A model generated the notes under the pieces. The model was not told the origin of the DNA, ran no database searches, and was given only the letters and a program-made list of their open reading frames with translations. Made by a program: the position numbers and the translations under genes. From Myroides sp. NP-2 (GTDB lineage Bacteria > Bacteroidota > Bacteroidia > Flavobacteriales > Flavobacteriaceae), in assembly GCF_014145665.1 (NCBI RefSeq), contig NZ_JACHTD010000009.1, positions 1 through 64,000 of the forward strand: a stretch of DNA of 64,000 nt. The letters run 5' to 3'. This document shows positions 1-9,257 of the stretch, in pieces (position 1 is the first letter of the stretch; the number at the start of each line of letters is the position of its first letter).

Positions 1-78
1 AAATAAACTAACAATCTCGCGTTTAAATTCTTCTGAATAAATACGATTTTTTTTGATTTGTTGAACGTTAACTTTCAT
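1..78 (-). CDS. Transposase OrfA N-terminus (IS3-type), cut by window edge
   Basis: Reading the minus strand from the ATG at 76-78 gives 26 codons that run off the left edge. The peptide starts MKVNVQQIKKNR and continues with YSEEFKREIVSLF, which is the typical opening of the helix-turn-helix OrfA of IS3-like insertion sequences, the subunit that binds the element's terminal repeats. Only the first helix is visible, so family assignment depends on this short motif. The rest of the element, including OrfB and one terminal repeat, would lie outside the window. A solo OrfA remnant is the alternative. Confidence 0.6.
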   Translation of the reverse strand, partial: MKVNVQQIKKNRIYSEEFKREIVSLF

Positions 79-121
79 AGGAAAATTGATTTTTTATGGT
101 CAACCTATGTCAGGGACGTAC

Positions 122-236
122 ACTACTCACCACTCACTACTCACTACTCACCACTCACTACTCACTACTCACCACTCACTACTCACCACTCACTACTCAC
201 CACTCACTACTCACCACTCACTACTCACCACTCACT
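122..236. repeat. Heptamer tandem repeat (ACTACTC / ACCACTC)
   Basis: About sixteen copies of a 7-bp unit, alternating between two variants that differ at one base, run without interruption up to the stop codon of the M42 peptidase gene. The alternation makes a 14-bp higher-order unit in the right half and a 21-bp pattern in the left half. The array lies between a transposase start and the peptidase stop codon. Its two strands are strongly biased (C/A/T against G/A/T). Copy number should vary between strains by slippage; any function is unknown. Confidence 0.85.
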
Positions 237-1329
237 ATTTAAAATACGAAAAAGTCTCTCCGTTTTCGATTTGTAGTAAGGTATGATAAATCAATTGAAT
301 GGTGTGTTCCACATCCTGTCTGTGAATCATTTCTACTGTGGTGTGCATATAGCGCAACGGCAACGAAATCAAAGCCGAAGCTACTCCGCCATTGCTGTAG
401 GCAAAAGCATCTGTATCCGTTCCAGTTACACGTGATAAGGCATTGCGTTGAAAAGGGATGTGGTTGGTTGTTGCCGTTTGTTCAATTAACGCGCGCAATT
501 TATTTTGTACAGCAGGCGCATAAGCAATAACCGGTCCTTGTCCGATGGTGTTATCGCCTTCGATATTCTTGTCCACCATGGGTGTATTCGAATCATGGCA
601 TACATCAGTTACGATTGCTACATTGGGCTTTAGTGTTTGCGTAATCATTTCTGCCCCGCGCAAGCCCACTTCTTCTTGTACCGCATTGACGATATACAGT
701 CCAAAAGGCAATTCTTTTTTATTTTCTTTTAGCAAACGCGCTACTTCAGCGATCATAAATCCGCCAATGCGGTTGTCTAACGCCCTGCAAACCCAGCGTT
801 TGTTGTTTAGTACTGTAAAAGTATCGGGATATGTTATCACACAACCAATGTGAATACCTAGGTCTAATACCTCTTGTTTAGTGTCACAGCCCACATCGAT
901 AAAGTTTGTTTCGATTTTTGGTGATTCCTCTTTTCCCGCTCTATTGCGGATGTGAATGGCTGGCCAGCCGAATACACCCTCCACAATTCCATTAGCTGTG
1001 TGGATGTGAACGCGTTTTGATGGGGCAATCATGTGATCGCTGCCTCCATTTCTAACCACGTGAATAAAACCAGTATCCGTAATGTATTTGACATACCAAG
1101 AGATCTCATCCGCATGACCTTCAATTACCACTTTATAAGGCGCATCTGGATTAATGACGCCCACTGCATTGCCATAGGTGTCCGTGATAAAAGTATCTAC
1201 ATAGGGACGCAAATAATCCATCCATAGTTTCTGACCTTCATACTCATGTCCTGTCGGAGAAGCATTGTTCAAATACGATTCTAAAAAAGCAAGCGATTCC
1301 CGATTTAATATTGTATTTTTATCCATCAT
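235..1329 (-). CDS. M42 family metallopeptidase (glutamyl aminopeptidase/TET-like)
   Basis: A 364-residue protein of the usual M42 length, a cytosolic zinc or cobalt aminopeptidase that trims peptides released by larger proteases. The metal-ligand motifs appear in order: GHADE near residue 71, ALDNRIGG, QEEVGLRGA with the catalytic Glu, TDVCHD, and a late His in RYMHTT. The start is a double ATG at 1327-1329. The TAG stop at 235-237 falls directly at the end of the heptamer repeat array, so array changes could touch the C-terminus. The gene is divergent from the DUF4294 gene with 76 bp between them. Exact substrate preference (Glu/Asp against broad) cannot be told from the sequence. Confidence 0.9.
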   Translation of the reverse strand: MMDKNTILNRESLAFLESYLNNASPTGHEYEGQKLWMDYLRPYVDTFITDTYGNAVGVINPDAPYKVVIEGHADEISWYVKYITDTGFIHVVRNGGSDHMIAPSKRVHIHTANGIVEGVFGWPAIHIRNRAGKEESPKIETNFIDVGCDTKQEVLDLGIHIGCVITYPDTFTVLNNKRWVCRALDNRIGGFMIAEVARLLKENKKELPFGLYIVNAVQEEVGLRGAEMITQTLKPNVAIVTDVCHDSNTPMVDKNIEGDNTIGQGPVIAYAPAVQNKLRALIEQTATTNHIPFQRNALSRVTGTDTDAFAYSNGGVASALISLPLRYMHTTVEMIHRQDVEHTIQLIYHTLLQIENGETFSYFK

Positions 1330-1405
1330 TAATTTTTATACGAATGTACTGATTCGCTAGTGAATACTCAATCAAATTCTTTACATTTGGTTATATTTTT
1401 AACAC

Positions 1406-2101
1406 ATGAAAAAGCTTTATTTCTATTTTCTACTACTCTTTGTTGTGCCTGTTGTGTATGGTCAGGAAGAGCCTTTAAAGGCAGTGCCCGCACTTATACC
1501 GAGTATTGAAGAAGATGCTGACACTTTAAAGTACAGTATTCCAGAAATATACATAGGAACAAATGAAAAAGAAGAACGCTATCGTCAGGATATGAATATT
1601 CTGCGCAATCGCATTCGCAGGGTATATCCCTATGCACGTGCCACGGCGGAAAATCTGATGATATTGAATGAAAATCTAGAGAAATTAGAAAACAATAAGC
1701 AACGAAGACAATATATCAAGCGTTCACAAAAATATTTAGAAGGCCAATTTAAAGAGCGATTAAAGAAATTATCTCGTAAAGATGGTCAGGTGTTATTAAA
1801 ACTCATTCATCGGGAAACTGGAGAAACTACCTTTGCGTTAATCAAAGAATTTAGAAGTGGATGGACTGCTTTTTGGTCCAATACAACGGCTAAAACCTTC
1901 AATTTAGATTTAAAATCAGAATTTCATCCCGATAGTGATTTACAGGATTTTTATCTCGAAACACAATTGCAATACTTGTTCTTCAACTATCAATTGGAAT
2001 ACAGTGCAGGAAAAGAGAAGATTGACTTCAATGCTTTGAGAAAAATGTGGAAGCTCAAGGTTTCAGAACAAGAGTTTTTTCCAATTGAATTAAGGGAATA
2101 A
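1406..2101 (+). CDS. DUF4294 domain-containing exported protein
   Basis: A 231-residue protein with an N-terminal signal peptide (MKKLYFYFLLLFVVPVVYG, followed by QE), so it should act in the periplasm or at the outer membrane. Most of the mature part matches the Bacteroidota DUF4294 family as I recall it, with the RVYPYA segment and a basic coiled-coil-like helical stretch around residues 70-130. The function of the family is not known. It sits 76 bp from the divergent M42 peptidase gene and 47 bp upstream of dnaX, which has its own promoter. A TACATTTG hexamer-like -7 element at 1382-1389 may start its transcript. Confidence 0.75.
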   Translation: MKKLYFYFLLLFVVPVVYGQEEPLKAVPALIPSIEEDADTLKYSIPEIYIGTNEKEERYRQDMNILRNRIRRVYPYARATAENLMILNENLEKLENNKQRRQYIKRSQKYLEGQFKERLKKLSRKDGQVLLKLIHRETGETTFALIKEFRSGWTAFWSNTTAKTFNLDLKSEFHPDSDLQDFYLETQLQYLFFNYQLEYSAGKEKIDFNALRKMWKLKVSEQEFFPIELRE

Positions 2102-2102
2102 T

Positions 2103-2132
2103 TTTGGCTTTATAAAAATTAAGCTACCTTTG
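2103..2132 (+). promoter_or_regulatory. dnaX promoter, Bacteroidota consensus
   Basis: TTTG at 2103-2106 and TACCTTTG at 2125-2132 match the TTTG / TAnnTTTG promoter of Bacteroidota with 18 bases between. It overlaps the end of the DUF4294 gene region and would give a leader of only about 10 nt before the dnaX ATG at 2149. Confidence 0.7.
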
Positions 2133-2148
2133 CAGTAATAGTGATTTT

Positions 2149-4058
2149 ATGGAACAATTTATCGTATCAGCAAGAAAATATAGACCGCAAACTTTTCAAG
2201 AAGTTGTAGGACAACAAGCCATTACCAATACCTTAGTAAATGCTATAGAGAGCAATCACTTGGCACAGGCGTTGTTGTTTACAGGGCCGAGAGGAGTAGG
2301 GAAGACTACTTGTGCGCGTATTTTGGCTCGTAAAATAAATCAGGTCGGTTATGACGATCCAACCGAAGACTTTACGTTTAATGTTTTTGAGTTGGATGCG
2401 GCGTCGAATAACTCTGTCGACGACATTCGAAACTTAATCGATCAAGTGCGTATCCCGCCCCAAACGGGAAAGTACAAAGTTTATATTATAGACGAGGTTC
2501 ACATGTTGTCAACGGCTGCTTTTAATGCGTTTTTGAAGACATTGGAAGAACCGCCTCGTCACGCTATTTTTATTTTAGCAACAACAGAAAAACACAAGAT
2601 CATTCCAACGATATTGTCGCGTTGTCAGATATTTGATTTCAAGCGCATTACCATAGCTGATGCAGCCGATCACCTCGCTTTAGTAGCTAATAGCCAAGGA
2701 ATCACTTATGAAAGCGATGCCTTGCGTATCATTGCACAAAAAGCAGATGGTGCCATGCGTGATGCTTTGTCTATTTTTGACCGTGTAGTATCGTATTGTG
2801 GGAAAAATCTTACGCGACAAGCGGTTGCAGAAAACCTCAATGTGCTTGATTTTGAGTACTATATTCGCGTAACGGATTTGATCTTAGCCAATAATATTCC
2901 GGCTTTGCTGACGTCTTTTGACGCTATCTTAGCTAAAGGGTTTGATGCACAGCACTTTATTGCTGGATTAGCCTCACACTTCAGAAACTTAATGGTGTGT
3001 AAAACTCCAGAAACCGCTTCCTTGTTGGAAGTAGGGGAGCACGGGCGTCAATTGTTTGACGAACAGGCTAAAAAAGCAAGTGTTGGTTTACTACTCGAAG
3101 CGATTGACTTGGCAAATGAAGCAGATTTGAAATATAAAGCCAGTCAGAATCAGCGATTATTGGTTGAATTGTGTTTAATGAAATTAGCGTCTTTATCTTA
3201 TGAAGGCGAAAAAAAAAAGATAAATCTTTCATAATTCCCCCTACTGTACTCCAAACCATTGATTTAACGGCTTCAGCTCTTCCGCAGTTGCCTCAAAATT
3301 CGACGGTTAACTCTCAGCAAACTCAAGTAGACGTTGCCCCAGAAGTTGAACAACAGGTTTCGGTTCAAGAGACAAGGCAAGTAGAGCCTGTTCTTGAATT
3401 TTCACCACAAGAGAAGGAAGGACAATTGACACAAGCAGCATCTCAGCCACTACCTGTAGCGCCAGCTGTGGCTATGCCAAGTGAATCAGAGCCTCTTCCT
3501 GTAGCAGAAGTAGCCGCACCTGTGGAAACAAGCGCCGAGCCATTGCCTTTAGCTGATTTGGATTTCGGACAACCAACTCCACTCGCTGAGAAAAAAGTAT
3601 CCGCCCTTTCGTTGTCGAGTATTCGCGCGCGTAAGGAAATGGAAATGTCTTTAGAGAAAAAAGTGGTCAATCCAGATGACTTACCTAAAGAGCCTTTTAC
3701 CTATGAACAGCTGATGGAGGAGTGGAACAAATACGCAGAAAAATTAGCTCGATCGGGCTTTATGCTAATGTCGTCCTTAATGGGGATGGTACCTCCTGTT
3801 ATGAAAGGAACATCGGTTTCATTAGAAATGCCGAATGAAGGATCTAAATTGAGCTTCGATGAGAATAAATTCGACCTCGTTAACTATTTGCGCAAAAAGT
3901 TGAGTAATTACGAGTTGGAAATTGAAATTATCGTCAACGAAGAAGTAAAAATTCAAAAGAAAATACTAGATAAAGAAGATAAGTTAGTTCGGTTCATCGA
4001 ACTAAATCCTGCCATGCAGTACATGAAAGAACTCTTTGATCTAGAATTCAAATATTAG
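2149..4058 (+). CDS. dnaX: DNA polymerase III gamma/tau subunit, read through a -1 frameshift
   Basis: Clamp-loader ATPase of the replisome. The N-terminal AAA+ part has Walker A (GPRGVGKTT, near residue 46), Walker B with DEVH, and the SRCQ sensor region. The Cys4 zinc module between Walker A and Walker B found in many DnaX proteins is absent here. The zero frame ends at 3234 after 361 residues, 5 codons past an A10 run (3209-3218) followed by G. Frame -1 is open across the whole region with no stop from there to 4058 and ends in a typical Flavobacterial tau C-terminal domain. So a short gamma-like product (361 aa) and a full tau (about 636 aa) are expected. cvfB follows 17 bp downstream. 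A one-base sequence error in the A run is the alternative. Confidence 0.88.
3209..3219 (+). promoter_or_regulatory. Slippery A10G site for -1 frameshifting in dnaX
   Basis: Ten A residues then G contain the A-AAA-AAG heptamer used for dnaX frameshifting in Escherichia coli and are long enough for transcriptional slippage as in Thermus. The zero-frame stop is at 3232-3234, just beyond it. A weak dyad (AAAGAT and ATCTTT, 3216-3229) follows directly, but its loop is too short to be a strong pausing hairpin. Confidence 0.65.
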
Positions 4059-4075
4059 TAAAAAATCTAATCAGT

Positions 4076-4906
4076 ATGATTAAAATTGGACATGATAATA
4101 CGTTAAAAGTGGCAAGAAAAACGAGCATTGGTTTGTATTTAACTGATGGGGAAACCGATATTTTATTGCCAAACAAATACGTACCTAAAAATATAGAAGT
4201 AGAGGATGAGCTTGTAGTTTTTGTTTACTTAGATCAGGAAGAACGACCTGTTGCTACAACTTTAGAACCTCTTATTTACTGCAATGAATTTGCGTTGTTG
4301 AAAGTGAGTTTCATCAATCAATTTGGTGCCTTTTTGGATATGGGATTGGAAAAAGACCTCTTTGTTCCCTTTGCGGAGCAAGCCCGCCCGATGAAAGAAG
4401 GCAATTATTACCTGGTTTATATGATGTTGGACGAAAAGTCGAATCGTTTAGTGGGGTCTAGTCGTCTAAATCAGTTCTTGAGCAATGATGAAATTACGGT
4501 TCAAGTAGGAGAGGAAGTTGAATTAGTCGTTTCACATATCACGGATTTGGGAATTAATGTCATCATTAATGAAAAACACAAAGGGTTGATGTATAAAAAT
4601 GAAGTTTTTGAAGACTTGAGAACGGGTGACCGTATTTTGGGATATATCAAAATGATTCGACCTGATGGTAAAATTGACGTTTCTCGTACACGCGTAGGTG
4701 TTGAAGCAATCAGTGATGGAGCAGCACAGATTTTAGTGGCTTTAGAAGAGAATAACGGCTTTTTAGGGCTATCGGACAACAGTCACCCAGAAGATATTAA
4801 AACAGTGCTCAACATGAGCAAGAAGATGTTTAAAAAGGCCATTGGCGGACTCTATAAGGAGAAGAAAATAGAGATCAAAGAAAATGGTATTTACTTAGTA
4901 AAATAA
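4076..4906 (+). CDS. cvfB: CvfB-like S1 RNA-binding protein
   Basis: A 276-residue protein that matches the CvfB/YitL family: several tandem S1-like OB folds and a C-terminal winged-helix segment (LNMSKKMFKKAIGGLYKEKKI). The pattern FGAFLDMGLEKDLFVPF near residue 84 is the first clear S1 motif, and GLMYKNEVFEDLRTGDRILGYI another. These proteins bind RNA; in Firmicutes they affect virulence gene expression, but a role in Bacteroidota is not established. The ATG lies 17 bp after the dnaX stop, so the two are probably cotranscribed, and a strong terminator follows. Confidence 0.85.
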   Translation: MIKIGHDNTLKVARKTSIGLYLTDGETDILLPNKYVPKNIEVEDELVVFVYLDQEERPVATTLEPLIYCNEFALLKVSFINQFGAFLDMGLEKDLFVPFAEQARPMKEGNYYLVYMMLDEKSNRLVGSSRLNQFLSNDEITVQVGEEVELVVSHITDLGINVIINEKHKGLMYKNEVFEDLRTGDRILGYIKMIRPDGKIDVSRTRVGVEAISDGAAQILVALEENNGFLGLSDNSHPEDIKTVLNMSKKMFKKAIGGLYKEKKIEIKENGIYLVK

Positions 4907-4930
4907 AGATTCGTATCTACTAATAAAAGC

Positions 4931-4960
4931 AAAAGCACCTGATTGTCAGGTGCTTTTTGC
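4931..4960 (+). terminator. Intrinsic terminator after cvfB
   Basis: A perfect 12-bp stem (4931-4942 with 4946-4957) closes a 3-nt loop and runs into a T5 stretch. It ends the dnaX-cvfB unit. Confidence 0.9.
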
Positions 4961-4982
4961 TTTTGGACTAAACTGATTGTTT

Positions 4983-5155
4983 AGGTGTACTTTACACAGC
5001 TATAGCAGGGAGGTTCTGCTGTATGTTTCCACTTTTTCTTCTCAAAATCCCAACGGAGCTCATGCCTATCCCAAGGGTATGCTGGAAACCTTGACTCACT
5101 ATGCACGTACAATTTCCACCTGGCGATTTATTTAACAGTTAAATAAACTTTTTTA
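4983..5155 (+). ncRNA. Candidate structured small RNA (6S-like architecture possible)
   Basis: This stretch lies between two terminators and has no convincing gene. Nested long-range pairings can be drawn: 4983-4987 with 5117-5121, 5002-5005 with 5099-5102, 5006-5010 with 5089-5093 or alternatively 5025-5031 with 5083-5089. A local hairpin (5004-5008 with 5016-5020) competes with the outer stem. It ends in a clean intrinsic terminator at 5127-5155, which fixes the plus strand. A long rod with unpaired bulges of about 150 nt recalls 6S RNA, but I cannot confirm family membership. A leader of the prpB operon is unlikely because of the terminator. Confidence 0.45.
5127..5155 (+). terminator. Intrinsic terminator of the candidate small RNA
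   Basis: A 9-bp A/T stem (5127-5135 with 5139-5147) with loop CAG is followed by CTTTTTT. No coding gene precedes it within 220 bp, so it must serve a non-coding transcript. Confidence 0.75.
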
Positions 5156-5655
5156 TTGAGATAAACGCATTAATATCAGTATATTGAATTCGGATTAAAA
5201 CGTAAGAATGCGATATACAAGATCGCAATACGGCCGAATGTAAGGATGCAGGTGGTTTGCCCTTTTGCTATGTCGTCAATAATATTCGCTCCATTCCCAT
5301 AGGTCGTCGGTATTTACTAATTTTTTTTTATTAGAATTCTGCATTTTTAAGTCCTATAAAATATCATTTCTTGTTAATAAAGGTTTAATTTCTACCCTAT
5401 TTTGTCTAATTAATAGGATTTAACTTTTCGTTAGCTGACTATATCCTATATAAATTTGGATATAAAAATGATTTCAATAAAAATATTCATATATTTATCA
5501 GATATAAATAGTTTTATATTTATAAAATCAAAGCAGATTAAAGTCCCATTATGACTGGGATGGAGGTATAAAAGAAGGGGAGCTGACTACAGCGACACTT
5601 TAGGCGTTTTGATTGAGAGAAGATAAAAAGATTTAGATTATTAACAACCATAAGA
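5156..5655 (+). promoter_or_regulatory. AT-rich leader and promoter region of the prp-mms operon
   Basis: No gene is visible. A TAAATTTG box at 5451-5458 fits the Bacteroidota -7 element, though the matching TTG upstream is poor. The likely leader of nearly 190 nt holds a small hairpin (TCCCA with TGGGA, about 5547-5562) and a purine-rich stretch AGAAGGGGAG. The length of the leader leaves room for post-transcriptional control, but I recognise no riboswitch. Confidence 0.4.
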
Positions 5656-6549
5656 ATGAACAAAACAAACAATTTCAATTCTCCCGGATTACGATTTAGG
5701 GAGGCGATGCAGAAGGAAAGTCCCCTACAAATTGTTGGAGCTATCAATGCCAATCATGCGTTATTAGCACAACAAGCAGGATTTAATGCTATTTATTTAT
5801 CAGGAGGAGGTGTTGCAGCGGGATCATTAGGGGTACCAGATTTGGGTATTACCACGTTAGAAGACGTTTTAATTGATGTACAACGCATTACCAACATATG
5901 TGATTTACCGCTAATGGTAGATGTTGACACGGGATTTGGTCCATCGGCATTTAACGTAGCTAGAACGGTAAAATCCTTAGTTAAAGCTGGGGCAGCTGCC
6001 TTACATATAGAAGATCAAGTAGGTGCAAAGCGCTGTGGACACCGCCCAGGGAAAGAGGTGGTAAGCATGCAAGAGATGGTAGACCGCATTAAATCGGCTG
6101 TTGATGCTCGTACAGATGAGCATTTCGTGATTGGAGCTCGTACAGATGCTTTCGCCAATGAAGGTTTAGAGCGCACTTTAGAACGCGCTATTGCGTATAA
6201 AGAAGCAGGGGCAGATTTCATTTTTGCTGAAGCAGTGCCTGATTTGAGTTTCTACCAAAAATTTGTCGATGCTACAGGTATTCCAGTACTAGCGAATATA
6301 ACGGAATTCGGTATGATCAAGATGTATACTGTGGAGGAATTAAAAGCCGCTGGCGTTGGTTTAGTGCTTTATCCACTTTCTGCTTTCCGCGCAGCAAACA
6401 AAGCCGCACTAAACGTCTATAATCACATTCGTCAAGAAGGTACACAAGCTAATGTTTTAGATACAATGCAAACGCGTGAGGAGTTATACAGCAGTATCAA
6501 CTACCACGATTACGAACAAAAATTAAACAACCTATTTAAAAAACAATAA
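5656..6549 (+). CDS. prpB: 2-methylisocitrate lyase
   Basis: A 297-residue member of the isocitrate lyase/PEP mutase superfamily that splits 2-methylisocitrate into pyruvate and succinate, the last step of the methylcitrate cycle, in the cytosol. The catalytic loop KRCGHRPGK around residue 124 carries the active Cys, and the DVDTGFG and GARTDA segments supply Mg-binding and substrate contacts. Its length suits PrpB rather than the longer isocitrate lyases. It is the first gene of a tight operon with prpC 2 bp downstream. The ATG at 5656 follows an A-rich ribosome-binding region. Confidence 0.93.
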   Translation: MNKTNNFNSPGLRFREAMQKESPLQIVGAINANHALLAQQAGFNAIYLSGGGVAAGSLGVPDLGITTLEDVLIDVQRITNICDLPLMVDVDTGFGPSAFNVARTVKSLVKAGAAALHIEDQVGAKRCGHRPGKEVVSMQEMVDRIKSAVDARTDEHFVIGARTDAFANEGLERTLERAIAYKEAGADFIFAEAVPDLSFYQKFVDATGIPVLANITEFGMIKMYTVEELKAAGVGLVLYPLSAFRAANKAALNVYNHIRQEGTQANVLDTMQTREELYSSINYHDYEQKLNNLFKKQ

Positions 6550-6551
6550 GC

Positions 6552-7703
6552 ATGTCAAACAACGAAACAAGCTTCAAACCAAAGAAAAGTGTTGCACTTT
6601 CTGGCGTTGCAGCTGGTAATACAGCCTTGTGTAGCGTAGGGAAAAGCGGTAATGATTTATACTATAGAGGATATAACATATTAGATTTAGCTGAAAATGC
6701 AACATTTGAAGAAGTAGCCTACCTATTGATTTACGGGCATCTACCCAATGAAGCTCAGCTGAGAAACTACAAAGCAAAATTAAAATCACTGCGCGGGTTA
6801 CCTAAATCAGTGCGCAGTATACTAAAAAATATCCCTGCAGCGGCTCACCCGATGGATGTAATGCGCTCTATGGTGTCTGCCATCGGAACGATTCAACCAG
6901 AAAAAGATGACCACAACATGGCTGGTGCAAGAGATATTGCTGATAAATTATTGGCGTCTTTTGGTTCTGGGTTGTTGTATTGGTATCACTATACACATAA
7001 CGGAAAAGAAATCGATGTAGAAACAGATGACGATACGATTGGAGGGCATTTCTTACACTTGTTACACGGAGAAAAGCCGTCGGAATCATGGGTAAAGGCG
7101 ATGCAAGTATCACTAATTCTATATGCAGAGCACGAGTTTAATGCTTCAACGTTCACGAGTCGCGTTATTGCTGGTACAAATTCTGATTTTTACTCTTGTG
7201 TTACAGGTGCAATTGGCGCGTTACGCGGGCCAAAACACGGTGGTGCAAACGAAGTAGCTTTTGAAATTCAAAGCCGTTATAACGATGTAGCTCAAGCCGA
7301 AGAAGACATCAGAAGCCGCGTGGCAAATAAAGAGGTGATCATCGGTTTCGGTCATCCAGTATACACCATTTCAGACCCCAGAAATATCGTCATTAAAAAA
7401 GTAGCAGAATCCCTGTCAAAAGAAGCAGGTGATATGCTGTTATACGATATTGCGGAGCGCTTAGAAAGCGTGATGTGGGAAGAGAAGAAAATGTTCCCGA
7501 ACTTAGATTGGTTCTCGGCTGTATCTTACCACCAAATGGGCGTACCAACCTTAATGTTTACTCCGCTTTTCGTAATTTCTCGTATTACAGGATGGAGTGC
7601 TCACATTATGGAGCAGCGTCAGGATGGGAAAATCATCCGTCCTAGTGCAAACTATGTAGGACCAGAGAACAAAGAATTTGTTTCCATGAAAAACAGAAAA
7701 TAA
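6552..7703 (+). CDS. prpC: 2-methylcitrate synthase
   Basis: A 383-residue type II citrate synthase fold enzyme that condenses propionyl-CoA with oxaloacetate. Visible catalytic features are GPKHGGANE with the active His, GFGHPVY with the second His, and a late Asp in [14 protein letters not shown]. The N-terminus ([27 protein letters not shown], quoted in part) resembles PrpC more than housekeeping GltA. It lies between prpB and prpD, which settles methylcitrate over citrate as the main product. Confidence 0.93.
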   Translation: MSNNETSFKPKKSVALSGVAAGNTALCSVGKSGNDLYYRGYNILDLAENATFEEVAYLLIYGHLPNEAQLRNYKAKLKSLRGLPKSVRSILKNIPAAAHPMDVMRSMVSAIGTIQPEKDDHNMAGARDIADKLLASFGSGLLYWYHYTHNGKEIDVETDDDTIGGHFLHLLHGEKPSESWVKAMQVSLILYAEHEFNASTFTSRVIAGTNSDFYSCVTGAIGALRGPKHGGANEVAFEIQSRYNDVAQAEEDIRSRVANKEVIIGFGHPVYTISDPRNIVIKKVAESLSKEAGDMLLYDIAERLESVMWEEKKMFPNLDWFSAVSYHQMGVPTLMFTPLFVISRITGWSAHIMEQRQDGKIIRPSANYVGPENKEFVSMKNRK

Positions 7704-7732
7704 TTTAATAACTAAAAAAATAAAAAGTACAA

Positions 7733-9184
7733 ATGTCATTACACATTTCAAACGAACGACCACAACCAGATCAAGTATTAGTGGACATTGCTGATTACGT
7801 ATTAAACTATGAAATTAAGAACGATTTAGCTTGGAAAACAGCCCATTACTGTCTATTAGACACCATTGGATGTGGATTAGAAGCTTTAACATACCCTGCA
7901 TGTACTAAATTATTAGGACCTGTAGTAAAAGGAACTATTGTTCCCAATGGTGCCAAAGTTCCAGGAACACAATTCCAATTGGATCCGATTCAAGCGGCTT
8001 TCAACATTGGAACAATTGTGCGTTGGTTAGACTTTAACGATACCTGGTTAGCAGCAGAGTGGGGACACCCATCTGACAACTTAGGAGGTATTTTAGCTAC
8101 TGCAGATTGGTTGTCGAGAACAAATATCGCAGAAGGAAAAGCACCTTTAAAAATGAAACAAGTTTTAGAAGCTATGATCATGGCACACGAAGTGCAAGGA
8201 GTAATGGCTTTAGAAAACTCGTTTAACCGCGTTGGATTAGACCACGTATTATTAGTGAAATTAGCTTCTACAGCTGTTGTTGGTAAGTTAATTGGACTAA
8301 CACGCGATGAGTTAATCAATGCAATTTCATTGGCATTTGTTGATGGACAAGCGTTGAGAACTTACCGTCACGCACCAAATACAGGAAGCCGTAAATCATG
8401 GGCTGCAGGAGATGCAACTTCACGTGCGGTGCGCTTAGCTTTAATGGCTAAAACAGGTGAAATGGGATACCCTTCTGTATTAACAGCTAAGACTTGGGGA
8501 TTCTATGATGTATCTTTCAAAGGAAATGCATTCAAATTCCAAAGAGATTACGGTTCTTACGTAATGGAGAACGTATTGTTCAAGATTTCATTCCCAGCGG
8601 AGTTCCACTCACAAACAGCTGTTGAAGCAGCGATGACTTTACACGCTAAATTAAAAGAATTAGGAAAATCTACTGACGATATTAAGAAGATTACAATTCG
8701 CACGCACGAAGCAGCAATTCGCATTATCGATAAAAAAGGTCCATTAGATAACCCAGCAGATCGCGACCACTGTATTCAATACATGATTGCTGTTCCATTA
8801 ATCTACGGAAGATTAACTGCTGCTGACTATGAAGACAACATCGCTTCTGACCCTAGAATCGACGTATTACGCGATAAAATGGAGTGTGTAGAAGATGTTC
8901 AATTTACAAAAGACTACCACGATCCAGAAAAACGTTCTATTGCTAACGCATTGACAATTACGTTTAACGACGGAACTTCAATTGACGAAGTAGAAGTAGA
9001 ATATCCAATCGGACACAAACGCAGAAGAGAAGAAGGTATTCCTGAATTAATCAAGAAATACAAAATTAACTTAGCACGTGTGTACCCAGAAAAACAACAA
9101 CGTGTAGTAATGGAGAACTCTTTAGATTACGATACTTTAGTTAATCTAAATGTAAATGAGTTTGTTGACCTACTAGTTATCTAA
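7733..9184 (+). CDS. prpD: 2-methylcitrate dehydratase
   Basis: A 483-residue MmgE/PrpD family protein that dehydrates 2-methylcitrate to 2-methylaconitate. Family marks include the N-terminal all-helical part with [18 protein letters not shown], where the conserved Asp-rich active-site segment sits, and [15 protein letters not shown] further on. Rehydration to methylisocitrate would need an aconitase encoded elsewhere; there is no acnD/prpF pair in this window. A hairpin separates it from mmsA 73 bp downstream. Confidence 0.93.
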   Translation: MSLHISNERPQPDQVLVDIADYVLNYEIKNDLAWKTAHYCLLDTIGCGLEALTYPACTKLLGPVVKGTIVPNGAKVPGTQFQLDPIQAAFNIGTIVRWLDFNDTWLAAEWGHPSDNLGGILATADWLSRTNIAEGKAPLKMKQVLEAMIMAHEVQGVMALENSFNRVGLDHVLLVKLASTAVVGKLIGLTRDELINAISLAFVDGQALRTYRHAPNTGSRKSWAAGDATSRAVRLALMAKTGEMGYPSVLTAKTWGFYDVSFKGNAFKFQRDYGSYVMENVLFKISFPAEFHSQTAVEAAMTLHAKLKELGKSTDDIKKITIRTHEAAIRIIDKKGPLDNPADRDHCIQYMIAVPLIYGRLTAADYEDNIASDPRIDVLRDKMECVEDVQFTKDYHDPEKRSIANALTITFNDGTSIDEVEVEYPIGHKRRREEGIPELIKKYKINLARVYPEKQQRVVMENSLDYDTLVNLNVNEFVDLLVI

Positions 9185-9198
9185 GCTTATATGATAGA

Positions 9199-9226
9199 CA
9201 AGAGTTGATTGGAAAATCAACTCTTG
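9199..9226 (+). promoter_or_regulatory. Perfect 12-bp intercistronic hairpin between prpD and mmsA
   Basis: Arms 9199-9210 and 9215-9226 pair perfectly around a GGAA tetraloop of the stable GNRA type. No T run follows (TTCCTTAAAA), so it is more likely an RNA-processing or stability element, or a leaky attenuator, than a full terminator. Confidence 0.65.
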
Positions 9227-9257
9227 TTCCTTAAAAGCAACCACCAACCCATAAATT

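Noticed and set aside
58..286. Open frames across the heptamer repeat
   Set aside because: They consist of repeat-encoded His/Tyr/Ser/Thr/Leu units and have no start context; they are by-products of the array.
4981..5127. Minus-strand open frame of 48 codons with many Trp and aromatic residues
   Set aside because: It has no ATG, lies wholly inside the candidate structured RNA, and a second minus-strand frame is open over the same span; RNA structure explains the region better.
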